This document shows positions 1-7,698 of a stretch of DNA of 14,906 nucleotides, piece after piece. This stretch comes from JBASRP01 sp044866075. Lineage in GTDB: Bacteria; Actinomycetota; AC-67. A program made the position numbers and the translations under genes. The stretch spans positions 1 to 14,906 of the forward strand of contig JBIOTQ010000037.1 of NCBI GenBank assembly GCA_044866075.1, in the 5' to 3' direction. Numbering within the stretch: the first letter of the stretch is position 1; every line of letters starts with the position of its first letter. The notes under the pieces were generated by a model, which was not told where the DNA came from, made no database searches, and saw nothing but the letters and a program-made list of their open reading frames with translations.

Positions 1-2280
1 GCGCTCGGCGATGTGATCGCGCGCTACTGGCGTCAGCAGGGCTTCAACGTGCTGCACCCGATCGGTTGGGACTCGTTCGGGCTGCCGGCCGAGAACGCGG
101 CGATCAAGCGCGGCATCCATCCGAAGGAGTGGACCTACGCGAACATCGACCAGCAGGCGCGGTCGTTCGTGCGTCTCGGCATGTCCTTCGACTGGTCGCG
201 CCGCTTCAACACCTGCGACCCCGACTTTTACCAGTGGACGCAGCTGCTCTTCCTGAAGTTCTTCGAGGCGGGGCTCGTCTACCGGAAGTCGGTCGCCGTG
301 AACTGGTGCCCGAAGGACAAGACCGTGCTCGCGAACGAGCAGGTCGTCAACGGGCGCTGCGAACGCTGCGGGACACCCGTCACCAAGCGCGACTTCCCGT
401 CGTGGTTCATGCGCGAGAGCGACTACGCGCAGCGCTTGCTCGACGGTCTGGAGAAGTTGCACGGTTGGACCGACCGCATCAAGACGATCCAGCGGAATTG
501 GATCGGCCGGTCGGACGGCGCCGACGTGACCTTCCGCATCGAGGGACGCGACGAGCCGCTGCTGATCTTCACGACGCGCCCCGACACGTTGTGGGGCGTG
601 ACGTACATGGTGCTCGCGCCGGAGCACCCGCTGGCGCGTGACCTCGTCGCCGGCACCGACCGAGAGGCGGAGTTCGCAAGCTTCCTCGAGAAGGTCAAAG
701 GACACAGCGAGATCGAGCGCGTGGCGGTCGGCCGGCGCCGGCTGGGCATGGACCTCGGTGCGCGCGCGGTCAATCCGGTGAACGACGAGTCGGTCCCCAT
801 CTGGGTGGCCGAGCACGTCCTGATGGAGTACGGCACCGGCGCGATCATGGCCGTGCCCGGCCACGATCAGCGCGACTTCGAGTTCGCCCGCCAGGAGGGC
901 TTGCCGATCCGCCCGGTGATCCAGCCGGAAGACGGCGTCCTCCCCGAACCGTTGAGCGGGCCGTACGAGGGCGACGGGATCATGGCCAACTCCGGACCGT
1001 TCGACGGCACGAGGGTGCCGGAGGGGATCCCGAAGGTCATCGCGTGGCTAGAGGAGCACGGCATGGGGACCGCGCGGATCCGCTATCGCTTGCGCGACTG
1101 GAACATCTCGCGCCAGCGGTATTGGGGCTGCCCGATCCCGATCGTGTTCTGCGACGACTGCGGCGAGGTCCCGGTGCCGGAGAAGGACCTGCCGGTGCTG
1201 CTGCCCGATCTCGACGACTACACGCCGACCGAGGAAGGCGGGTCGCCGCTCACCAAGAAAACCGACTGGATCGCCGTCGCGTGTCCCAACTGCGGCAAGC
1301 AGGGCCTGCGGGAGACCGACACGTTCGACACGTTCGTCGACTCGTCCTGGTACTTCTTCCGCTACGCGGGGCCGACCGACGCCGCGCCGTTCGACCGCGA
1401 TCGCGTCGTGTTCTGGATGCCCGCCGACCACTACACGGGCGGGATCACGCACGCGACGGGGCATCTGATGTATTCGCGCTTCTTCACGAAGGCGTTGAAC
1501 GACATCGGCCTCGTCCCGTTCGACGAGCCGTACCCGAACCTGTTGAACCAGGGCATGGTGATCATGGAAGGCTCGGCCATGTCGAAGAGCCGCGGGAACC
1601 TCGTCACCCCGTCCGAGATCGTCGACGCGCACGGCGCGGACACCGCGCGCGTCACGATGCTGTTTGCCAACCCGATCGAGGACGACGTCGACTGGTCCGA
1701 TGTCTCACCGGGCGGCGTCCACCGATGGCTCGGACGGATCTGGCGCATCACGCTCGAGAACGCCGACCGCGTTCGCGCCGGCGGAGCACCGTCCGGCGAC
1801 AGCGCGCTGCGCAAGGCGACGCACCACGCGATCGAGGGCGTCACGCACGACCTCGACCGGTTCCGGTTCAACACGGCGATCTCGAAGCTGATGGTGCTGT
1901 CCAACGCGATCTCCGACGAGGCGGCGAACGCGAGCGACGCGGACGTCGCCGAGGCCGTCACGGCCTTGCTGGCGATGCTGTCGCCGTTCGCGCCGTTCAT
2001 CTCCGAGGAGCTGTGGCACCGCGTCGGCGGCGAGGGGCGGATCGCGAAGACCACATGGCCGTCGTTCGATCCCGCGCTCACGGTGCAGGAAGCGGTCACC
2101 ATGGTCGTCCAGGTGAACGGCAAGGTGCGCGACCGGATGGACGTGCCGGCGACGATCACGAAGGACGAGATGGTCGCGCGCGCGATGGCGTCCGAGAAGG
2201 TCCGCTCGCTTATCGACGGCAAGACGGTGGTAAAGACGATCGTGGTGCCTCCCAAACTGGTCAACATCGTCGTGAAGTAG
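1..2280 (+). CDS. leuS: Leucyl-tRNA synthetase, 5' end missing
   Basis: Class I aminoacyl-tRNA synthetase that charges tRNA-Leu with leucine in the cytoplasm. The reading frame is open from base 1 and begins in the conserved stretch GDVIARY, just after the HIGH motif, so roughly the first 50-60 residues lie outside the window; 759 residues remain. Visible landmarks in order: the catalytic-core segment GWDSFGLPAENAA; a zinc-type knuckle (CPKD...CERCG); the CP1 editing domain with TTRPDT (bases 571-588) and YGTGAIMAVPGHDQRDFE; a second cysteine pair region (CDDCG and CPNCG); the TDTFDTFVDSSWYF block; a KMSKS loop that reads AMSKS (bases 1576-1590); an anticodon-binding helical region; and the C-terminal domain with QVNGKVRD. 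The leucine-specific insertion before KMSKS is minimal. The stop is TAG at 2278. The identity is certain; the internal GTG at base 13 is not the true start. Confidence 0.98.
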   Translation, partial: ALGDVIARYWRQQGFNVLHPIGWDSFGLPAENAAIKRGIHPKEWTYANIDQQARSFVRLGMSFDWSRRFNTCDPDFYQWTQLLFLKFFEAGLVYRKSVAVNWCPKDKTVLANEQVVNGRCERCGTPVTKRDFPSWFMRESDYAQRLLDGLEKLHGWTDRIKTIQRNWIGRSDGADVTFRIEGRDEPLLIFTTRPDTLWGVTYMVLAPEHPLARDLVAGTDREAEFASFLEKVKGHSEIERVAVGRRRLGMDLGARAVNPVNDESVPIWVAEHVLMEYGTGAIMAVPGHDQRDFEFARQEGLPIRPVIQPEDGVLPEPLSGPYEGDGIMANSGPFDGTRVPEGIPKVIAWLEEHGMGTARIRYRLRDWNISRQRYWGCPIPIVFCDDCGEVPVPEKDLPVLLPDLDDYTPTEEGGSPLTKKTDWIAVACPNCGKQGLRETDTFDTFVDSSWYFFRYAGPTDAAPFDRDRVVFWMPADHYTGGITHATGHLMYSRFFTKALNDIGLVPFDEPYPNLLNQGMVIMEGSAMSKSRGNLVTPSEIVDAHGADTARVTMLFANPIEDDVDWSDVSPGGVHRWLGRIWRITLENADRVRAGGAPSGDSALRKATHHAIEGVTHDLDRFRFNTAISKLMVLSNAISDEAANASDADVAEAVTALLAMLSPFAPFISEELWHRVGGEGRIAKTTWPSFDPALTVQEAVTMVVQVNGKVRDRMDVPATITKDEMVARAMASEKVRSLIDGKTVVKTIVVPPKLVNIVVK

Positions 2281-2285
2281 GAGCC

Positions 2286-3272
2286 GTGGCCGGCGCGCAC
2301 GCGCATCCCGCGAGCCTGACCGGCCCGGAAGCGACGCGCGAGGGTCTCCGCGCGATCCGCCTCGCCGCGATCGCGCTCGGCGCCTCCGCGATCATCCGCC
2401 TGACGATCGCCGCCATCTCGTCGAGCGTCGCGCTGCTCGCGGCCGGGCTCGACGATCTCGGCGACGTCCTCACGACCGTGGCGCTGTCCGTCGCGTTCAT
2501 CGCGTCGCGGCGCGCCGCCGACCGGCGGTACACGTTCGGCTACCAACGGTTCGAAGACCTCTCCGGCGTCCTCGTCGTCCTCGTGATCTGGTCGAGCGCC
2601 GGCTTCGCCACCTACGAGGCGGTCGCGAAGCTCACCGGGGACCACGAGGTCACCAGGCTCGGCATCGCGATGGGTGCCGCCGCGCTGGGCCTGCTGGCGA
2701 ACGGGTTCGCCGGCTTCTACAAGATCGGCGTCGGGCGGAGGATCGGGTCCGAGCCTCTCGTCGCCGACGGTAAGCACGCCCTTACGGACGGGCTCTCGTC
2801 GGTCGCGGCGTTCGGCGGGCTGGTCGGGGTGAAGCTCGGCGCGCCGATGTCGGATCCGATCGCCGCGTTCGTGGTCGTCGCCGCGATCGTCGCGGTCGCG
2901 ATCGACGCGAGCCGCCGCGTCCTGGCGCGTCTGCTCGACGCGGTGGACCCGACGATCGTCGGCCAGATCGAGCACATCGCGAAACACGTCCCGGGCGTCG
3001 CCGGCATCGGGCGCGTTCAAGCGCGATGGGCCGGGCGGTCGCTCTACGTCACCGTGACGGTCGCGGCGGACGGTCACCAGAGCCTCGACGATGCGCACGA
3101 GATCGCCGAGACGGTGACGCACAAGATCCTCCACGACGTACCCGGCGTCGCGCAGGTCGACGTCCACGTCGATCCATGGGAACCGCACGGGGGCGAGGCC
3201 CACGCCCGCACCGCGTCGCACGAGCGCGACGACGACCACGAACATCGCGAGACGCGGCCTCACACGCACTGA
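2286..3272 (+). CDS. Cation diffusion facilitator (CDF) family divalent metal exporter
   Basis: A 328-residue integral membrane protein of the CDF family, expected to export divalent metals (Zn, Fe, Mn or similar) from the cytoplasm by proton antiport. Six hydrophobic segments lie at roughly 24-42, 46-73, 93-113, 127-147, 169-188 and 190-207. The metal-site residues of the family appear as D56-x3-D60 in the second helix and H164-x3-D168 in the fifth, the D-D/H-D arrangement seen in YiiP-like Zn/Fe transporters. RYTFGYQRFE (81-90) matches the conserved loop before helix 3. Residues about 235-298 form the cytoplasmic ferredoxin-like dimerisation domain, and the last 30 residues are rich in His, Asp and Glu. 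GTG at 2286 is the only plausible start in this frame; the AGGAG at 2279-2283 lies only 2 bases away, so initiation may depend on termination of leuS, 5 bases upstream. The substrate cannot be told from sequence. Confidence 0.9.
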   Translation: MAGAHAHPASLTGPEATREGLRAIRLAAIALGASAIIRLTIAAISSSVALLAAGLDDLGDVLTTVALSVAFIASRRAADRRYTFGYQRFEDLSGVLVVLVIWSSAGFATYEAVAKLTGDHEVTRLGIAMGAAALGLLANGFAGFYKIGVGRRIGSEPLVADGKHALTDGLSSVAAFGGLVGVKLGAPMSDPIAAFVVVAAIVAVAIDASRRVLARLLDAVDPTIVGQIEHIAKHVPGVAGIGRVQARWAGRSLYVTVTVAADGHQSLDDAHEIAETVTHKILHDVPGVAQVDVHVDPWEPHGGEAHARTASHERDDDHEHRETRPHTH

Positions 3273-3353
3273 CACACCGTTCTTCTCGTTCTGCGCGTCC
3301 TCCCGGTGCGCGCGCATCGCGTGGTAGCGTCGCCGCCCTCCCCGCACACGCGC

Positions 3354-4025
3354 ATGCCTGTCCGTCCCGAGCCGCCGGAGGCGGCCGCCGCGTCGTGGCG
3401 GCGGCGCCTGCTCGACCTCGTCGAGTTCCGCCCACGCGAGACGATCGCGCTCGGGGTCCTGTGTCTCGGCCTCGTCGCGGGCGCGGCGTTCGCGTATGCG
3501 CGGTCGCTCCCGAAGAGCGCTCCGCGCTCCTTCGCGACGCCGATGGCGCCCGCCTCCGTCGAGCCGTCGGCCGGGGCGAGCGCAGGGCTCGTGGTGCACG
3601 TCGCCGGCGCGGTGCAGGCGCCCGGCGTCTACCCGCTTCCGGCCGGCGCACGCGTCATCGACGGCATCCGCGCCGCCGGCGGGGCGGCGCCGGGCGCCGA
3701 CCTGGCCGCGATCAATCTGGCGCGCCCGCTGACCGACGGCGAGCGCGTCTACATCCCGCGCCGCGGCGAGACGCCGCCGCCGGAGGCCGGGGGTGGCCCG
3801 CAGACGCAAAGCGGCGGCGGAGGATCGTCTGGCGGCAAGGTCAACCTCAACGCCGCGACCTCGGCCGAGCTCGAGGCGCTGCCGGGCATCGGTGAGGTCC
3901 TCGCGCAACGGATCGTCGACTACCGGACGCAACACGGGCCGTTCCGCAGCGTCCGAGATCTGCTCAAGGTCGAGGGGATCGGCGAGAAGAAGTTCGACTC
4001 GATCAAGGACTACGTGACGGTGTGA
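3354..4025 (+). CDS. comEA: Competence protein ComEA, membrane-anchored DNA receptor
   Basis: A 223-residue protein that binds incoming double-stranded DNA at the outer face of the membrane during natural transformation and passes it to ComEC. It has a short basic N-terminus, one membrane anchor at about 30-48, an SLBB domain at about 79-135 (VVHVAGAVQAPGVYPLPAG at its start), a Gly/Ser/Pro-rich linker at 138-162, and a C-terminal double helix-hairpin-helix DNA-binding domain at 163-223 with LPGIGEVLAQRI and VEGIGEKKFDSI. ATG at 3354 is preferred because it puts the anchor close to the N-terminus as in the family; an in-frame GTG at 3306 would add 16 residues. No Shine-Dalgarno sequence is visible. 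The stop overlaps the comEC start by 4 bases. Whether the organism is competent cannot be said; many actinobacteria carry the pair without known transformation. Confidence 0.93.
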   Translation: MPVRPEPPEAAAASWRRRLLDLVEFRPRETIALGVLCLGLVAGAAFAYARSLPKSAPRSFATPMAPASVEPSAGASAGLVVHVAGAVQAPGVYPLPAGARVIDGIRAAGGAAPGADLAAINLARPLTDGERVYIPRRGETPPPEAGGGPQTQSGGGGSSGGKVNLNAATSAELEALPGIGEVLAQRIVDYRTQHGPFRSVRDLLKVEGIGEKKFDSIKDYVTV

Positions 4026-6388
4026 CGGCCGACGTCCGCGACCAGGCGCCCGCACACCCAGCCCCGCGCCTGTTCGCGCTCGCGGCCGCGTTGTCGGCGG
4101 GGATCCTGGCCGCCGAGGCGCTGCACCCGCCGCCCCCGACGGCCGTGGCGGCAGGAACCGTCGCGGGCATCGTCCTCATCGGCCGCGCGCACGCGCGGCG
4201 ACGCGCCGTCTCGGCTCTCATCGCGGCAGCTCTGCTCGGTCTTTGCCTGTGTGGGCTCCGCGTCGCGAGCCACGACCGGGCCGCGCTCGCCGCCGGCGCC
4301 CGGCACGGCTCCGACGCGCTGCTCGAGGGCCGCCTGCTCGGCGATCCGGATGAGCTCGGGGGAGCGGCGCGTGTGTTGCTCGGGGTCTCCCGCGCCGAGA
4401 TCGACGGCCGTCCCGTGCGCGTCCGTGAACGCGCGCTGCTGGTGATCCGTCCGGCACCGCGTGGTCTCACCGCCGGCGACCGCGTCCGAGCGGACGTGCG
4501 CCTGTCGCCGCTGCTACGCGGCGGCCCGGACGCCGACCCGGCGTTCAAAGCCGCCGCCGCCCGCCTCCGCGACGAAGGCGTCGCCGCGCGCGCCTACGCG
4601 CGCGGGGGCTCGGTCGAACGCCTGGGCCCCGCGCGCGACCCGCTCTCGCGCGTCGCGCGCGCCGGCCGCGCCGCGATGGCCCGCGTCACCGCGCATCTCC
4701 CGGAACGCGAGGCCGGCCTTCTGCTCGGCGTGACGATCGGTGACACGTCGCGCCTCGATCCGACGCTCGAGGAAGACTTCCGCGACACCGGCCTCAGTCA
4801 CCTCACGGCCGTGAGCGGCGCCAACCTCGCCATGTTCCTCGGCGCGATCGGGGTGCTCATCCGGCTCGCCCGCCTGCGCCGCCGCTCGACTCTCGCGATC
4901 CTCTTCGCCGCGCTGCTGGCGTTCATGGCGATCACCCGGTTCGAGCCGAGCGTGCTGCGGGCCGGCGCGATGGCCGCCGTCGCCCTCGGCGGGCTCGCCG
5001 CGGGCGCACGCCGCGAGGCGCTGACGGCACTCGGCGTCGCGTGTCTCGGTCTCTTGTGCTGGGATCCGTTCCTCGTTCACGTGCCGGGCTACCAGCTGTC
5101 GGCGCTGGCGACGGTCGGCATCCTCGTCCTCGCGCCGCGCCTTGCGCGCGCGTACGGCGGCGGGAAGCTCGGCGCGGCAGCGGCGGTGACTCTCGGAGCC
5201 CAGCTCGCCGTCGCGCCGCTGATCGCGCTGACCTTCCACCGTTTCTCGGTCGTGGCCCTGCCTGCGAACCTTCTCGCGCTGCCGGCGGTGGCGCCGGCGA
5301 CGGTGCTCGGGTTCGCCGCCGCGGCCGCGGGCGCGATCTGGGCGCCGCTCGGCACGGCCCTGGCGACGATCGCCCGTCCCTCGCTCGCGTGGATGTCGGC
5401 CGTGGCCGGCGCGTTCGCGCGGGTGCCTGCCGCGTCGGTCGATATCCCCGGCGGCCCGGCCGGCCTGGTGGCGCTCATCTTCATCGTCGCGATGCCCGCG
5501 CTCGCACTGCGCGTGCGCATGCCCCGCCGCGCCGCGCCGGTCGTGCTCGCCGTCGCCTTGCTGGCGACGACCACCGCGTGGGCCCGCGCGCTCGGGCCGC
5601 CGCCGCTCGACGGTCTCGTGATCACCGCGCTCGACGTCGGTCAAGGAGACGCGTGGCTCGTGCGCACGCCGCGCGGCGCGACGATGCTCGTCGACGCCGG
5701 GCCCGACGACCGGCTCGTCCTCTCGAAGCTGCGCGACCGCGGCGTCCGGCGGCTGGACCTCGTCGTGCTCACGCACCCTCACGCCGACCACGTCGACGGG
5801 CTGCCGCCGGTCGTCGAGCGCTACGCGAGCGGTCGCGTGCTCGAGGCAGGGCTCGAAGCGCCACTCCCGGCCCTCGCCCTGTTCCGGAAAGCCGCCGCTG
5901 CGAAAGGGGTCGCCGTGGACGTCGTCAGGCGCGGCGCGCGCTACGCCCTCGGCGAGGCGGTGGTCGAGGTGCTCGGCCCGGCGACGCTCCTCGAAGGGAC
6001 CGACTCCGATCTCAACAACAACTCGGTCGTGATGCGCATCCGGTTCGGCGCGTCGTGCGTGCTGATGAGCGGCGAGGTGCAGGAGGACGGCCAGCAAGCA
6101 CTCCTCGACACTCGCGAACCGCTCCACTGTCCGATCATGACGGTGCCGCACCACGGCTCGAAGCGGATGCTGCCCGAGTACTTCCGTGCCATCGCGCCGG
6201 CCGTCGCGATGATCTCGGTCGGCGCGCGCAACGACTTCGGGCATCCGGCCGGCGAGACGCTCGCCGTCCTCCACCAGCTCGCGGTGCGCGTCCTGCGGAC
6301 CGACCTCTCCGGAGATGTCAGCGCGGCGCTCGGCTCGGACGGTTCGATCGACACGCGTGTCGAGCACGCAGAGCGGACGGCCGCGTAG
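4022..6388 (+). CDS. comEC: ComEC/Rec2 DNA internalisation channel
   Basis: A 788-residue polytopic membrane protein that forms the channel for single-stranded DNA entry in transformation. It has N-terminal hydrophobic helices, an OB-like soluble segment at about 90-200, then the competence core with GLSHLTAVSGANLAM at 257-271, EPSVLRAGAMA and GYQLSALATVGIL, followed by many more hydrophobic segments. The C-terminal third (from about 535) is a metallo-beta-lactamase-like domain: DVGQGDA, DAGPDD, the metal motif HPHADH at 585-590, VPHHGS at 708-713 and a final His741. The position that is usually Asp in the (T/S)GD motif is Glu685 here (LMSGEVQ). GTG at 4022 overlaps the comEA stop (GTGA), implying translational coupling. 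The length is normal and the protein appears intact. Confidence 0.95.
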   Translation: MTADVRDQAPAHPAPRLFALAAALSAGILAAEALHPPPPTAVAAGTVAGIVLIGRAHARRRAVSALIAAALLGLCLCGLRVASHDRAALAAGARHGSDALLEGRLLGDPDELGGAARVLLGVSRAEIDGRPVRVRERALLVIRPAPRGLTAGDRVRADVRLSPLLRGGPDADPAFKAAAARLRDEGVAARAYARGGSVERLGPARDPLSRVARAGRAAMARVTAHLPEREAGLLLGVTIGDTSRLDPTLEEDFRDTGLSHLTAVSGANLAMFLGAIGVLIRLARLRRRSTLAILFAALLAFMAITRFEPSVLRAGAMAAVALGGLAAGARREALTALGVACLGLLCWDPFLVHVPGYQLSALATVGILVLAPRLARAYGGGKLGAAAAVTLGAQLAVAPLIALTFHRFSVVALPANLLALPAVAPATVLGFAAAAAGAIWAPLGTALATIARPSLAWMSAVAGAFARVPAASVDIPGGPAGLVALIFIVAMPALALRVRMPRRAAPVVLAVALLATTTAWARALGPPPLDGLVITALDVGQGDAWLVRTPRGATMLVDAGPDDRLVLSKLRDRGVRRLDLVVLTHPHADHVDGLPPVVERYASGRVLEAGLEAPLPALALFRKAAAAKGVAVDVVRRGARYALGEAVVEVLGPATLLEGTDSDLNNNSVVMRIRFGASCVLMSGEVQEDGQQALLDTREPLHCPIMTVPHHGSKRMLPEYFRAIAPAVAMISVGARNDFGHPAGETLAVLHQLAVRVLRTDLSGDVSAALGSDGSIDTRVEHAERTAA

Positions 6389-6391
6389 GAT
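6386..6391 (+). promoter_or_regulatory. Possible -10 element for holA (TAGGAT)
   Basis: The hexamer TAGGAT lies 11 bases before the holA ATG, in the same geometry as the hexamers before rpsT, lepA, hrcA and the terminal dehydrogenase. Its first three bases are also the comEC stop codon, so it may be chance. No convincing -35 is visible. Confidence 0.3.
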
Positions 6392-6402
6392 TGCCCCCGA
6401 GC

Positions 6403-7353
6403 ATGCCGCCCGTGAAACAGGTTCGGATCATCGCGTCGGCGGACGACTTCCTGGCCGGCCTCGAGCTCGATCCTCTGCGCGCGAAAGCGCGCGAGCACGG
6501 GTTCGCCGAGCAGGAAGTCCCGGCCGACGATCCCGTCGCGCTCGCCAACGCGCTCGAGACGGGATCGCTGTTCGACGCCGGGCGGCTCGTGATCGTCCGC
6601 GACGCCGACGCGGCGAAAGAGCCGTCGCTGACGGTGATGGCGCGCTGGGCGGAGAGCCCGACGCCCGACACGCGACTCGTCCTGCTGACGTCGACGCCCA
6701 CCGGGACGAAGCGCGTCGTGAAAGCGCTCGGTCAGTACGCCGAGGTTCGCACGCCCGACGATGTGCCGCCCTGGGAGACGCCCGGCTGGGTCGTGAAGCG
6801 GGCTCGCGCGATCGGGAAGAAGGTGACCCCCGACGCGGCCAAGGCGCTCGTCGAGGCGCTCGGCTCGGACCTCCGCGAACTCTCCGGCGCGATCGAGCAA
6901 CTCGCCGCCACCACGCCCGACGACGAGGCGATCGACGTCGCCGCCGTCGCCGCGCAGTTCCGCGGCATCGAGTCGCGCATCCACGAGTTCGTCGACGCGC
7001 TGTTCGACCGCGACCGCACCCAGGCGTTGCGCCGGCTGCGCGCGCTCCTCACGCAAGGCGAGCCGCCGATCCTGATCGTGGCGTCGATCGCCGCGCAGCT
7101 CCGGATCCTCGCGATGCTGTCGAGCGGCGAGCGGCGTCCGGCGGCGTCCGTCGCGAAGGAGCTCGGGATCAGGGAAGGCGCGGTGAAGCGCGCGATGCGG
7201 CGATCCCGGAACTTCACGCCGGCGGAGCTTCGCCGGGCCTACCGGCTCGTGGCCGACGCGGACCTGGCGTTCAAGAGCGAGGACGACGACCCGCTCGTGC
7301 TCGAGCTTTTGGTCGACGAGATCGCCGGGCCGACCCGCGCGGCGCGCGCCTGA
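6403..7353 (+). CDS. holA: DNA polymerase III delta subunit
   Basis: A 316-residue protein of the HolA family. The delta subunit opens the beta sliding clamp within the clamp-loader complex at the replication fork. Recognisable family features are the AAA+-like N-terminal fold without Walker motifs (ETGSLFDAGRLVIVRDAD near 46-63), the middle segment with YAEVRTPDD, the region LVEALGSDLRELSGAIEQLA, and the C-terminal collar domain (IHEFVDALFDRDRTQALR, then LIVASIAAQLRIL). ATG at 6403 lies 14 bases after the comEC stop and has no clear ribosome binding site. The extreme N-terminus is short and lacks the usual GDE-like motif, which is common in divergent delta subunits. The gene converges on rpsT with a 6-base gap. 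The comEA-comEC-holA-rpsT order supports the assignment. Confidence 0.92.
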   Translation: MPPVKQVRIIASADDFLAGLELDPLRAKAREHGFAEQEVPADDPVALANALETGSLFDAGRLVIVRDADAAKEPSLTVMARWAESPTPDTRLVLLTSTPTGTKRVVKALGQYAEVRTPDDVPPWETPGWVVKRARAIGKKVTPDAAKALVEALGSDLRELSGAIEQLAATTPDDEAIDVAAVAAQFRGIESRIHEFVDALFDRDRTQALRRLRALLTQGEPPILIVASIAAQLRILAMLSSGERRPAASVAKELGIREGAVKRAMRRSRNFTPAELRRAYRLVADADLAFKSEDDDPLVLELLVDEIAGPTRAARA

Positions 7354-7355
7354 GC

Positions 7356-7374
7356 GGCGCTAGGCGCTTTTATT
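7356..7374 (+). terminator. Weak terminator-like hairpin after holA
   Basis: Four G-C pairs (GCGC 7357-7360 with GCGC 7364-7367, plus a G-T pair outside) enclose the 3-base loop TAG and are followed by TTTTATT at 7368-7374. This has the form of a short intrinsic terminator for rightward transcription from holA, embedded in the last codons of the convergent rpsT. The stem is short and no T-run serves the minus strand. Confidence 0.35.
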
Positions 7375-7623
7375 GAACGCCTTGGCCAGCTTGGCCTTGT
7401 GATTCGCGGCGTTGTTGGGGTGGACAACCCCGGCCGCTGCGGCCTTGTCGTAGGCGCGGCCGACCTCTTTGAGTGCGGCCTCTGCCTTCTCAGGGTCGCC
7501 GGAAGTGAGCGCCTCGCGGAAGCGTCGCGACAGCGTCTTCAGCCGGGACCGGTCGGCGAGGTTGCGCACGCGCGCTCGCTCGTTCTGCCTGTTCCTTTTG
7601 ATCTGCGACTTGATGTTGGCCAT
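7360..7623 (-). CDS. rpsT: 30S ribosomal protein S20 (bS20)
   Basis: An 87-residue, strongly basic protein that binds 16S rRNA early in small-subunit assembly. The N-terminus MANIKSQIKRNRQNERARVR, the RLKTLSRRFREAL helix and the ending HPNNAANHKAKLAKAFNKSA are typical of S20, and the length is normal for the family. It is the only minus-strand gene in the window. The ATG is preceded by TAGAAT at 9 bases distance and by no Shine-Dalgarno sequence, so its mRNA is likely to have almost no leader. It diverges from lepA and converges on holA. Confidence 0.97.
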   Translation of the reverse strand: MANIKSQIKRNRQNERARVRNLADRSRLKTLSRRFREALTSGDPEKAEAALKEVGRAYDKAAAAGVVHPNNAANHKAKLAKAFNKSA

Positions 7624-7632
7624 AGGCGCGCG

Positions 7633-7660
7633 ATTCTAGCAGCCCTCTCGCGCGAGGCAA
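7633..7660 (-). promoter_or_regulatory. rpsT promoter, TTGCCT-16-TAGAAT
   Basis: Read on the minus strand, TTGCCT (7655-7660) and TAGAAT (7633-7638) are separated by 16 bases, a good housekeeping sigma-factor promoter. Nine bases separate the -10 from the ATG, so transcription would start only a few bases before the start codon or at it. Confidence 0.6.
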
Positions 7661-7682
7661 TCGGCCCCCCTCCACCCGGCGC

Positions 7683-7688
7683 TAGACT
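7683..7688 (+). promoter_or_regulatory. Probable -10 element for lepA (TAGACT)
   Basis: TAGACT lies 10 bases before the lepA ATG in the 75-base gap between the divergent rpsT and lepA. The start lacks a Shine-Dalgarno sequence. No convincing -35 hexamer is seen 16-18 bases upstream. Confidence 0.42.
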
Positions 7689-7698
7689 TCCGCGTCGC

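Noticed and set aside
3306..3353. Earlier GTG start for comEA
   Set aside because: It adds a non-conserved stretch before the short cytoplasmic tail and has no ribosome binding site; it cannot be fully excluded.
1431..4055. Open minus-strand frame of 874 codons across leuS, the CDF gene and comEA
   Set aside because: It is Arg-rich, has no family resemblance and lies opposite three clear genes; long antisense frames are expected in GC-rich DNA.
4514..6367. Open minus-strand frame of 617 codons opposite comEC
   Set aside because: Low-complexity Arg/Asp/Glu/Gly/His composition mirrors the codon bias of comEC; no start signal or recognisable domain.
3354..6388. comEA-comEC as a novel DNA transfer system
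   Set aside because: Domain content and order are those of the standard competence pair, with no extra partner genes nearby.
7399..7698. Extension of lepA upstream to a much earlier start
   Set aside because: The extra 100 residues would overlap rpsT on the other strand and match no LepA; ATG at 7699 gives the usual N-terminus.
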